From NCBI GenBank assembly GCA_947503775.1, contig CANNFE010000001.1, positions 62,001-126,000 of the forward strand: a DNA stretch of 64,000 nucleotides, given 5' to 3'. Positions 1 through 7,152 of the stretch are shown in pieces. The notes under the pieces were generated by a model, which was not told the DNA's origin, ran no database searches, and was given only the letters and a program-made list of their open reading frames with translations. The position numbers and the translations under genes were made by a program. The stretch comes from an uncultured Paracoccaceae bacterium (GTDB taxonomy: Bacteria; Pseudomonadota; Alphaproteobacteria; Rhodobacterales; Rhodobacteraceae). Positions within the stretch are counted from its first letter, which is position 1. Each line of letters opens with the position of its first letter.

Positions 1-15
1 CGTCAAAGCGGCCCC

Positions 16-45
16 AGCGTCAGCATCTGTTGGCGCTTTTCTTTT
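16..45 (+). terminator. Rho-independent terminator of an upstream gene
   Basis: An 8-bp stem (16-23 with 30-37, two G.T wobbles) encloses a 6-nt loop and is followed by a T-rich run, TTTTCTTTT. It most likely ends a transcript entering from outside the window and separates it from the livK operon. Confidence 0.5.
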
Positions 46-103
46 GCGGACCGGCTGCTTAGTCTTCCTGCCACAAATAACACCTCAGACAGGGAGACGA
101 GGG

Positions 104-1297
104 ATGAAGCGGATACTACTGGGAAGCGCGGCAAGCGTTCTGGTGGCGGGTGCGGCGCTGGCCGAAGGTCATGCCGAGGAAGTCAAACTGGGGATCATTC
201 TGGGATACACCGGTCCGATTGAATCGCTCGCCGGGCACATGGCGGACGGGGCCGAGGAAGCGATGTCGGAAGTCACCGAAAGCGGTCTTCTGCTGGGCGG
301 CGCAACGGTCACTCCGATGCGGGCCGATACCGGATGTATCGACAACGCGCTGGCGACATCGAACACCGAACGCCTTATTTCCGAAGGGATTTCTGGCATC
401 GTGGGCGGTGATTGCTCGGGCGTGACGGGCGCGATGCTGCAGAACGTGGCGATCCCCAACGGGATGGTCATGGTTTCTCCGTCGGCCACCTCCCCTGCCC
501 TGACGACGGTCGAGGACAACGATCTGTTCTTCCGCACCGCGCCGTCCGATGCCCGCGAGGGCGAAGTTATGACCGAAGTGTTGATGGATCGCGGGATCGA
601 GAGCGTTGCGTTGACCTATACGAACAACGATTACGGAAAAGGCCTCGCCGATGCCTTCCAGACCGCTTTTGAAGCGGCGGGCGGCGAGGTGACCATTTCG
701 GCGGCGCATGAGGATGGCAAGGCCGATTATTCGGCTGAGGTCGGGGCGCTTTCGGCGGCGGGCGGCGATATTCTGGTCGTTGCGGGCTACCTGGATCAGG
801 GCGGACTGGGGATCATCCGGGCGGCGCTGGATACGGGCGCCTATGATCAGTTCGTTCTGCCCGGCGGCATGGTCGGGGACAGCATCGTTGAGAATGTCGG
901 AGCGGATCTTGACGGCTCGTTCGGCCAGATCGCGGGCTCTGGCGGCGATGGGGCGGCGAAGATGACCGAGCTGGGCGAAGCGGGCGGCTATGACGGCACT
1001 TCGCCCTATACGCCCGAAAGCTATGATGCCGCGGCGCTGATTATGCTGGCGATGCAGGCCGCAGGATCGACGGATCCGGCCGAATATGGGCCGATGATCA
1101 CCGAAGTGGCGAATGCACCGGGCGAGGAGATCTATCCCGGCGAGCTGGGCAAGGCGCTTCAGATCCTCGCCGATGGCGGGGAGATCGACTATGTCGGCGG
1201 CTCTGCCGTGGAGCTGATCGGGCCGGGCGAAAGCGCGGGCACTTATCGCGAGATCGAGGTCAGGGACGGCGCGATCGAGACCGTCGGTTTCCGCTGA
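104..1297 (+). CDS. livK: LIV-type ABC transporter periplasmic substrate-binding protein
   Basis: This is the extracellular solute receptor of a branched-chain amino acid-type (HAAT family) ABC importer. The 397-residue product has a signal peptide (about residues 1-20, cleavage after ALA) and then a Leu/Ile/Val-binding fold beginning VKLGIILGYTGPIE. The ATG at 104 was chosen over an in-frame ATG at 44 because a purine-rich Shine-Dalgarno (agggagacgaggg) lies just before it and the signal peptide starts cleanly there. It is the first gene of livK-livG-livF-livH-livM. A strong palindrome behind it probably lets the receptor be made in excess over the membrane parts. The substrate could be branched-chain amino acids, other amino acids, amides or urea; the sequence does not decide. 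Confidence 0.9.
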   Translation: MKRILLGSAASVLVAGAALAEGHAEEVKLGIILGYTGPIESLAGHMADGAEEAMSEVTESGLLLGGATVTPMRADTGCIDNALATSNTERLISEGISGIVGGDCSGVTGAMLQNVAIPNGMVMVSPSATSPALTTVEDNDLFFRTAPSDAREGEVMTEVLMDRGIESVALTYTNNDYGKGLADAFQTAFEAAGGEVTISAAHEDGKADYSAEVGALSAAGGDILVVAGYLDQGGLGIIRAALDTGAYDQFVLPGGMVGDSIVENVGADLDGSFGQIAGSGGDGAAKMTELGEAGGYDGTSPYTPESYDAAALIMLAMQAAGSTDPAEYGPMITEVANAPGEEIYPGELGKALQILADGGEIDYVGGSAVELIGPGESAGTYREIEVRDGAIETVGFR

Positions 1298-1315
1298 TCC
1301 AAGCGAAAATATCCA

Positions 1316-1347
1316 TGAAACAGCCCGGAGATCTCCGGGCTGTTTCA
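1316..1347. terminator. Perfect 32-bp palindrome between livK and livG
   Basis: Positions 1316-1331 and 1332-1347 are perfect reverse complements, able to form a 14-16 bp stem with almost no loop. No T run follows directly. In an operon this fits a partial terminator or an mRNA-stabilising hairpin at the livK 3' end. Confidence 0.55.
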
Positions 1348-1372
1348 GTGTGATAGGGACTGTTTTTCAAGT

Positions 1373-2155
1373 ATGATCACTGTTGAGACCCTCGTGAAAA
1401 GCTTTGGCGGTTTCAAAGCCGTCGATGGAGCATCCCTGACGATTGCCGAAGGATCGATCACCGGGTTGATCGGGCCCAATGGCGCGGGGAAGACCACGCT
1501 TTTCAACGTGATCGCGGGCAATCTGAAACCCAGCAGCGGACGCGTTCTGATGCAGGGCGAGGATATCACCGGATTGCCGCCGCATGAGCTGTTTCACAAG
1601 GGGCTTTTGCGGACGTTCCAGATCGCGCACGAGTTCAGCTCGATGAGCGTGCGCGAGAACCTGATGATGGTGCCTGCCGCCCAGACCGGAGAGACGATCT
1701 GGAAAGCTTGGCTGAAACGCGGGCAGATCCGCGAGGAAGAGCGGGCCTTGGCGAGCAAGGCCGACGAAGTGCTTGATTTCCTGACCATTTCCCATCTGGC
1801 CGACGCGAAGGCCGGGACCCTTTCGGGTGGTCAGAAGAAGCTGCTGGAGCTGGGCCGGACGATGATGGTCGATGCCCGCATCGTCTTTCTGGACGAAGTG
1901 GGTGCGGGTGTGAACCGGACGCTGCTGGGCACGATTGCCGATGCGATCCAGAGGCTTAACCGGGAGCGGGGCTATACGTTTTGCGTGATCGAGCACGACA
2001 TGGATTTCATTGGAAAGCTTTGTGATCCGGTCATCGTGATGGCCGAGGGGCATGTTCTGGCCGAGGGCAAGGCTTCGGAGATCATGCAGAACGAGGACGT
2101 GATCGAGGCCTATCTGGGCACCGGGCTCAAGAACAAGGTGGCGGCCGAAGCATGA
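1373..2155 (+). CDS. livG: LIV-type ABC transporter ATP-binding protein LivG
   Basis: A cytoplasmic ATPase of the LIV importer, 260 residues, the usual LivG length. Walker A GPNGAGKTT is at residues 34-42, the signature LSGGQ at 150-154, Walker B IVFLDE at 170-175 and the H-loop His at 208. The Pro that normally follows the Walker B Asp-Glu is Val here (LDEVGAG), a mild variant in the D-loop region. The ATG at 1373 lies 25 bp after the palindrome behind livK. It is expected to pair with LivF as an ATPase heterodimer on LivH/LivM. Confidence 0.9.
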   Translation: MITVETLVKSFGGFKAVDGASLTIAEGSITGLIGPNGAGKTTLFNVIAGNLKPSSGRVLMQGEDITGLPPHELFHKGLLRTFQIAHEFSSMSVRENLMMVPAAQTGETIWKAWLKRGQIREEERALASKADEVLDFLTISHLADAKAGTLSGGQKKLLELGRTMMVDARIVFLDEVGAGVNRTLLGTIADAIQRLNRERGYTFCVIEHDMDFIGKLCDPVIVMAEGHVLAEGKASEIMQNEDVIEAYLGTGLKNKVAAEA

Positions 2156-2168
2156 GATTTGGGCAGTC

Positions 2169-2200
2169 GGCATCCGGGCGGCATCCGGGCGGCATCCGGG
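2169..2200 (+). repeat. Three tandem copies of an 11-bp unit
   Basis: The unit GGCATCCGGGC occurs at 2169-2179, 2180-2190 and 2191-2200 (the last copy one base short), in the livG-livF gap. The period is not a multiple of three, which argues against a coding role. Confidence 0.8.
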
Positions 2201-2228
2201 AGGAGGCAAATTCGGGCATTGAGGGTCT

Positions 2229-2248
2229 CCCCCCCCCGTTTAGGGGGG
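2229..2248. repeat. C9 run and G6 run forming a hairpin
   Basis: Nine consecutive C (2229-2237) followed by GTTTA and six G (2243-2248) can fold into a GC stem of at least six pairs inside the livG-livF gap. It may modulate readthrough, and the run is prone to slippage. No function is established. Confidence 0.5.
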
Positions 2249-2375
2249 ATCTTCGCCGAAACGCATTCGCCGTGACTTATGCGTCGCCCGTGGCGCAGGA
2301 GCCTATATCAGCCGCCGCTTATGCGTACGCGCAACGGCACAACATGCAACGCGCGTTAACCGTTGCGGGCGCCGC

Positions 2376-3101
2376 ATGAGCGCCGCCGGACCCGAGCCGA
2401 TGCTGATCGGCGACGCGATGACGGGCGGTTACGGCAAGGGCGCCGATATCCTGCATGACTGTACGATTGCCGTCGATGCCGGACAGATCGCGGTGATCGT
2501 CGGTCCCAACGGCGCGGGCAAGTCGACGGCGATGAAGGTCGTTTTCGGGATGCTGAATGTGCGGGAGGGCGCGGTCCGGCTGGAGGGTGAGGATATCACC
2601 GCGCTGACGCCGCAGGACCGGGTCGCCAAGGGCATGGCCTTTGTGCCGCAGACCTCGAACATCTTCACCTCGATGACGGTGGAGGAGAATCTCGAGATGG
2701 GGGCGTTCCTGCGCCGGGACGGGATCGCCCGGACGATGGAGCAGGTCTATGAGCTGTTCCCGATCCTGCGCGACAAGCGGCGGCAGGCGGCCGGCGAGCT
2801 CTCTGGCGGGCAGCGCCAGCAGGTCGCGGTGGGCCGGGCGCTGATGACCGAGCCGCGGGTTCTGATGCTGGACGAGCCGACGGCGGGTGTCTCGCCGATC
2901 GTGATGGACGAGCTGTTCGACAGGATCATCGAGGTTGCGCGGACCGGGATCTCGATCCTGATGGTCGAGCAGAACGCGCGGCAGGCGCTGGAGATTGCGG
3001 ATAAGGGATATGTGCTGGTTCAGGGGCGGAACGCCTATACCGGCACAGGGGCGGAGTTGATGGCCGATGACGAGGTCAGACGGAGTTTTCTGGGTGGGTG
3101 A
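2376..3101 (+). CDS. livF: LIV-type ABC transporter ATP-binding protein LivF
   Basis: The second ATPase of the importer, 241 residues. Walker A GPNGAGKS is at 43-50, the signature LSGGQ at 142-146, and Walker B VLMLDEPTAG around 162-171, followed by a typical LivF C-terminal part. The ATG at 2376 is the most upstream plausible start. It follows a 220-bp gap with repeats, unusually long for genes within a liv operon. About 410 bp of palindrome-rich DNA follow before livH. Confidence 0.9.
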   Translation: MSAAGPEPMLIGDAMTGGYGKGADILHDCTIAVDAGQIAVIVGPNGAGKSTAMKVVFGMLNVREGAVRLEGEDITALTPQDRVAKGMAFVPQTSNIFTSMTVEENLEMGAFLRRDGIARTMEQVYELFPILRDKRRQAAGELSGGQRQQVAVGRALMTEPRVLMLDEPTAGVSPIVMDELFDRIIEVARTGISILMVEQNARQALEIADKGYVLVQGRNAYTGTGAELMADDEVRRSFLGG

Positions 3102-3190
3102 GGCGCGCCCGGAAAAGGCTCCTGCGGAGCGTGTTCAGCCGCGAACGGGCGGAGCCCCGGGCGTTGGAGCTTGGCTCTTCGCGCGAGGAT

Positions 3191-3208
3191 GGCGGGGTGA
3201 ACCCCGCC
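3191..3208. repeat. Palindrome GGCGGGGTGAACCCCGCC
   Basis: Eight-bp arms with a two-base centre, giving a stable hairpin in RNA or single-stranded DNA. It is the first of three palindromes between livF and livH. Confidence 0.6.
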
Positions 3209-3251
3209 CTGCGGCCATGCCAAAGCACTTTGCGCGGATGGGAAGCAAGAG

Positions 3252-3272
3252 GTCCCGGATCAAGTCCGGGAC
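3252..3272. repeat. REP-like palindrome with TCAAG loop
   Basis: Arms GTCCCGGA and TCCGGGAC flank the 5-nt centre TCAAG. The core CCGGATCAAGTCCGG is, from general knowledge, a recurrent intergenic palindrome in several alphaproteobacteria, so this is probably one copy of a dispersed repeat. That was not tested here. Confidence 0.55.
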
Positions 3273-3453
3273 GGAGGGGCTAAGGGCCAAGGGCGTCGCC
3301 CGACCTGGAGGGCGCTGCGACGGATCTGCTCTGCCTTGCATCTCCGATGGCCCAAACGTTCCGCTGATTGCGGCGGCGCAAAATCGCCCTCCGGGGGGAG
3401 GTCGGGCGATGCCCGGCGTGGCCGCCGGGCGGGCGCGTGATGCGGCGTTGCGA

Positions 3454-3473
3454 GATCCGTCCCGTGACGGATC
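3454..3473. repeat. Inverted repeat just upstream of livH
   Basis: GATCCGTC and GACGGATC (8-bp arms) flank CCGT, with a further 3-bp extension after a 2-nt bulge. It ends 39 bp before the livH start and so could affect livH translation or act as a processing site. Confidence 0.5.
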
Positions 3474-3512
3474 GCAGAGGTTTACCAAACAGGGACTTTG
3501 TGAGGCATTGCG

Positions 3513-4526
3513 GTGACAGACATTCTCAACGCCCTCGTCGTTCTGGCGAATTTCGTCCTGATCCCGGCGACGGCCTATGGCGCGCAATTGGCGCTCGGAG
3601 CGCTTGGCGTCACGCTGATCTACGGGATCCTACGGTTCTCGAACTTTGCCCATGGCGACACGATGGCCTTTGGCGCGATGGTCACGATCCTGGGGACCTG
3701 GGGGCTGCAATCGGCGGGGATCACGGGCGGGCCGCTGCCGACCGCGCTGATCGCGCTGCCGCTGGGGATCGCGGCGACGGTCCTGCTCCTGTTGGCGACG
3801 GACCGGTTCGTTTACCGCTTTCACCGGGCCGCCGGATCGCCCCCGACGATGTTCGTGATCGTCTCGCTGGGCGTGACCTTCGTGATGAATGCGGTCGTGC
3901 GGTTCATCATCGGGGTCGACGATCAAAGCTTCTCGGACGGAGAGCGGTTCGTGATCCGCGCGCGCGCCTTCCGCGAGATGACAGGGCTGGACGAGGGGCT
4001 CGCGATCCGGACGACGCAGGTTCTGACGCTGGTGGTGGCGGCGATCTGTGTGGCGGCTTTGTTCTGGTTTTTGCAGAAGACGCGGACCGGCAAATCGATG
4101 CGGGCCTATTCCGACAACGAGGATCTGGCGCTGCTGTCGGGGATCAACCCGGAGACGGTCGTGCGGGTCACCTGGTTGATCGTGGCGGTGCTGGCGACGG
4201 TGGCGGGCGTGCTGTACGGGCTCGACAAGTCGTTCAAGCCGTTCACCTATTTCCAGCTTCTGCTGCCGATCTTCGCCGCCGCCATTGTCGGCGGGCTGGG
4301 CAATCCGGTGGGCGCGATCCTCGGCGGATTCGTCATCGCCTTTGCGGAGGTGACGATCACCTATCCGCTCAAGAAAGTGCTGGGCTATCTGATGCCCGAG
4401 AGCCTGGAGCCGGACGGATTGGTGCAGCTTTTGTCGACCGATTACAAATTCGCGGTGAGCTTCGTGATCCTGATCGTGGTGCTTCTGGTCAAGCCGACCG
4501 GACTGATGAAGGGGCAGACGGCATGA
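3513..4526 (+). CDS. livH: LIV-type ABC transporter permease LivH
   Basis: An inner-membrane permease of 337 residues, the usual LivH/UrtB size, with about eight hydrophobic segments. The family start pattern LGVTLIYGILRFSNFAHGD is at about residues 32-50. The start is GTG at 3513; the upstream frame gives no better ATG. The stop overlaps the livM ATG by four bases (ATGA), so the two permeases are translationally coupled and should form a heterodimer. Confidence 0.9.
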   Translation: MTDILNALVVLANFVLIPATAYGAQLALGALGVTLIYGILRFSNFAHGDTMAFGAMVTILGTWGLQSAGITGGPLPTALIALPLGIAATVLLLLATDRFVYRFHRAAGSPPTMFVIVSLGVTFVMNAVVRFIIGVDDQSFSDGERFVIRARAFREMTGLDEGLAIRTTQVLTLVVAAICVAALFWFLQKTRTGKSMRAYSDNEDLALLSGINPETVVRVTWLIVAVLATVAGVLYGLDKSFKPFTYFQLLLPIFAAAIVGGLGNPVGAILGGFVIAFAEVTITYPLKKVLGYLMPESLEPDGLVQLLSTDYKFAVSFVILIVVLLVKPTGLMKGQTA

Positions 4527-5812
4527 GGGGCGCGGGGCTCTATCTGCTGGTCGGCGGGCTGATCGTGGGCACGGGGGTCGTGCAGGGCTGGAATACGGCG
4601 CTGCTGATCCTGAATATGGGGCTCGTCTCGGCGATCATGGCGCTGGGGGTGAACCTGCAATGGGGGATCGCGGGGCTGTTCAACATCGGTGTGATGGGCT
4701 TCGTGGCGCTGGGCGGTCTCGCGGCGGTGCTGGTGTCGATGCCGCCCACCACCGAGGCCTGGGCCGCGGGCGGCGCGCAGATCCTGGGCGGGCTCGCGCT
4801 GGGCGCGGCGACGGTCGTGGCGGCGGTGCTGGTCTGGGCGCGGCTGCCCCGCCGGTGGCGGGTCTGGGGCACGGCGGCGGTGGTGATCGCGGGGTTCGTC
4901 CTTTACCGGCAGGTGATGCCCGGCGGGATGGCGGCAGTTGAGGCCGTGAACCCGGCGGGCACGGGCTATCTGGGCGGGCTAGGGCTGCCTGTGATCCTCG
5001 CCTGGCCTGCGGGCGGTCTGCTGGCGGCGGGGGCTGCATGGATCATCGGGAAGACCGCCCTGGGGCTGCGGGCGGATTACCTGGCGATCGCGACGCTGGG
5101 GATCGCCGAGATCATCATCGCGGTTCTCAAGAACGAGGATTGGCTGAGCCGCGGCGTCAAGAACGTGATCGGGATCCCGCGGCCAGTGCCTTACGAAGTC
5201 GAGCTTCAGGCTAATGCCGATTTCGTGGCCACCGCGGAAGGGTTCGGGCTGACGCCGATCCTGGCCTCCTCCCTTTGGGTCAAGCTGAGCTACACGATGC
5301 TCTTTGCCGCTGTACTGATCATCCTTCTCGTGCTGGCGCAGGCGGCACTGACCTCCCCCTGGGGGCGGATGATGCGGGCGATCCGCGACAACGAGGTCGC
5401 CGCCGAGGCGATGGGCAAGGACGTGAAGGGGCGGCATCTGCAGATCTTCATTCTGGGTTCAGCCATCTGTGGGCTGGCAGGTGCGATGATGACGACGCTA
5501 GACGGGCAGCTGACACCGGGGACCTATCAGCCGTTGCGCTTTACGTTCCTGATCTGGGTCATGGTGATCGTCGGCGGATCGGGTAACAACTTCGGAGCGG
5601 TGCTGGGCGGGATCCTGATCTGGTGGCTCTGGGTAGAAGTCGAACCGATCGGCGCCTGGCTGCTGAGCACGATCAGCGCGGGATTGCCCGATGGCAGCCT
5701 GCTGCAGGATAGGCTGCTCGCCGGGGCGCCTCATATGCGGTATCTGACGATGGGGCTTGTCCTGATCCTGGTGCTGAGATTTGCGCCGCGCGGGTTGATC
5801 CCGGAGCGCTGA
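4523..5812 (+). CDS. livM: LIV-type ABC transporter permease LivM
   Basis: The second inner-membrane permease, 429 residues, with multiple membrane helices and the BPD_transp_2 family signature (WGIAGLFNIGVMGF near the N-terminus). The reading frame is open far upstream, but the ATG at 4523 overlaps the livH stop and starts a typical LivM N-terminus, so the upstream extension is rejected. It is the last gene of the operon, followed by a hairpin at 5887-5918. Confidence 0.9.
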   Translation: MRGAGLYLLVGGLIVGTGVVQGWNTALLILNMGLVSAIMALGVNLQWGIAGLFNIGVMGFVALGGLAAVLVSMPPTTEAWAAGGAQILGGLALGAATVVAAVLVWARLPRRWRVWGTAAVVIAGFVLYRQVMPGGMAAVEAVNPAGTGYLGGLGLPVILAWPAGGLLAAGAAWIIGKTALGLRADYLAIATLGIAEIIIAVLKNEDWLSRGVKNVIGIPRPVPYEVELQANADFVATAEGFGLTPILASSLWVKLSYTMLFAAVLIILLVLAQAALTSPWGRMMRAIRDNEVAAEAMGKDVKGRHLQIFILGSAICGLAGAMMTTLDGQLTPGTYQPLRFTFLIWVMVIVGGSGNNFGAVLGGILIWWLWVEVEPIGAWLLSTISAGLPDGSLLQDRLLAGAPHMRYLTMGLVLILVLRFAPRGLIPER

Positions 5813-5875
5813 GCCGGGTCCAATCCTGTTTTGACTGCACTGGATTTGAGGGCCTCACGGCCCTCAGCCTCCGGC

Positions 5876-5918
5876 GGAGGTATTTAGGGCAAGATGAGGA
5901 TAAGACCCCATCTTGCCC
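5876..5918 (+). terminator. livM 3'-end element with 10-bp hairpin
   Basis: GAGGTATTTA leads into the stem GGGCAAGATG (5887-5896) and CATCTTGCCC (5909-5918), with perfect 10-bp arms and a 12-nt loop. It lacks a strong T run after the stem, so it may act with Rho or as an RNA-stability element. A second copy of the left part lies inverted at 6042-6066. Confidence 0.5.
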
Positions 5919-6041
5919 GGAGAGAGCGACCGGCACGGCCGATCGTCCTCACCTTGCATGGCCATCGGCTCCTCAGCCTGTACCATGCCTTCATGCTGGG
6001 CGATTAACCTTAACCGATGATGAACAGAGCGTAGCTTTTGT

Positions 6042-6086
6042 CCTCATCTTGCCAAAAATACCTCGGGGTCCGGGGCAGCGCCCCGG
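6042..6086 (-). terminator. Terminator-like element behind the oxidoreductase
   Basis: Read on the minus strand, a 7-bp stem (6070-6076 with 6080-6086, GC only) is followed about ten bases later by TATTTTT and then GGCAAGATGAGGA. The second half matches the element behind livM. It probably terminates the minus-strand gene ending at 6186. Confidence 0.55.
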
Positions 6087-6185
6087 TCCTTGCGCAGAAA
6101 CAGGATCTGCGGTGCCCGGCAAAGGCGATCCGCTGCGGCTGGGTGCCAGACAAAACATGACATGCGGCGCAGCCGCGCTTTTGGG

Positions 6186-7058
6186 TCAGTCCCGCTTGCG
6201 CAGGCGTTCGATGAGCGAGGACGTGTCCCACCTGCCGCCGCCCATGCGTTGGACATCCTTGTAGAACTGATCGACCAGCGCGGTTGCGGGCAACGAAGCG
6301 CCAAGCTCGTCTGCGGTGTCCAGGCAGATCCCGAGATCCTTGCGCATCCAGTCGACGGCAAAACCGTGATCGAACTTTCTGTCGAGCATCGTCTCGTGAC
6401 GATTGACCATCTGCCAGCTGCCCGCCGCCCCCTGGGAGATCACCTCGATCACCGCGAGGCCGTCCAGCCCCGCCGCCTCGCAAAAGGCGAGCGCTTCGGA
6501 AAGGCCCTGAACCAGTCCGGCAATCGCGATCTGGTTGCACATCTTGGTCATCTGCCCCGATCCGCTCGGGCCGAGGTGGCGGCAGATCTTGGAATAGGCG
6601 GCGATCACCGGTTCCGCCCGATCATAGGCGCCGGGATCTCCGCCGCACATGACCGACAGCTGACCGCCTTCGGCGCCCGCCTGCCCGCCCGAGATTGGCG
6701 CATCGACGAAACTGATCTGCCGTTCATCGGCGGCGGCATAAAGCTCGCGCGTGACCGCCGCCGAGACGGTGGTGTGATCAACAAAGACCGAGCCCTGAGG
6801 CATCGCGCCGAATGCGCCCGTCTCCCCGAGGCAGATCGACCTCAAATCGTCGTCATTGCCGACGCAGGCCATCACGAAATCTTTGCCCGCCGCTGCCTCG
6901 GCCGGGCTGCGGGCCATCTCGCCCTTATGGCTCTGCGTCCAGTCCAGCGCCTTTTGGGCGGTGCGGTTGTAGACTGTGACCTCGTGGCCGGCCGCCGCAA
7001 GATGACCCGCCATCGGGGCGCCCATGACGCCAAGTCCCAGAAATGCGATACGTGCCAT
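6186..7058 (-). CDS. NAD(P)-dependent oxidoreductase, 3-hydroxyisobutyrate dehydrogenase family
   Basis: A beta-hydroxyacid dehydrogenase of 290 residues. The Rossmann motif GLGVMG is at residues 8-13, the substrate-binding pattern DAPISGG at 119-125 and the catalytic Lys in GQMTKMCNQ at 172. The start at 7058 was preferred over the longer frame to 7121 because AAGGAG lies at proper spacing upstream and the Rossmann strand then begins at residue 3. Substrate could be 3-hydroxyisobutyrate, tartronate semialdehyde or glyoxylate-type acids; 3-hydroxyisobutyrate would fit valine catabolism beside a LIV transporter, but that is inference. It is divergent from the acylase gene. Confidence 0.85.
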   Translation of the reverse strand: MARIAFLGLGVMGAPMAGHLAAAGHEVTVYNRTAQKALDWTQSHKGEMARSPAEAAAGKDFVMACVGNDDDLRSICLGETGAFGAMPQGSVFVDHTTVSAAVTRELYAAADERQISFVDAPISGGQAGAEGGQLSVMCGGDPGAYDRAEPVIAAYSKICRHLGPSGSGQMTKMCNQIAIAGLVQGLSEALAFCEAAGLDGLAVIEVISQGAAGSWQMVNRHETMLDRKFDHGFAVDWMRKDLGICLDTADELGASLPATALVDQFYKDVQRMGGGRWDTSSLIERLRKRD

Positions 7059-7152
7059 GCGGTTGCTCCTTGCCCCGTCCGAATTTAGAAGCGACCCTAT
7101 CGGCCCCGCCCTCGCGGTCAACCGCCTGTCTGGTCAATCGAAGGTTCCGCCC

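Larger units (their letters stand above)
3102..3512. other. Gene-free gap between livF and livH with palindromes
   Basis: I see no convincing gene in these 411 bp; the open frames have no family resemblance. It holds at least three palindromes (3191-3208, 3252-3272, 3454-3473) and many GC-rich degenerate repeats. It looks like a place where mobile palindromic repeats have accumulated inside an otherwise compact operon. Confidence 0.6.
5813..6185. other. Convergent 3' region between livM and an oxidoreductase
   Basis: No gene is seen in these 373 bp. Each end carries one copy, in opposite orientation, of a 3'-end element containing GAGGTATTT followed by GGCAAGATGAGGA. Hairpins are attached to both. 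The middle (about 5920-6040) shows nothing recognisable. Confidence 0.6.

Noticed and set aside
2152-2379. 75-codon frame linking livG and livF by start/stop overlaps
   Set aside because: It runs through 11-bp tandem repeats and a C9 run, has no Shine-Dalgarno of its own and no recognisable protein pattern; the neat overlaps are likely chance.
3067-3516. 149-codon frame ending at the livH start
   Set aside because: It starts inside livF, consists of palindromic GC-rich DNA and has low-complexity composition with no family resemblance.
3368-4522. N-terminal extension of LivM giving an 814-residue protein
   Set aside because: This part is a shadow of livH in another frame, rich in Arg and Gly; the ATG at 4523 coupled to livH is the natural start.
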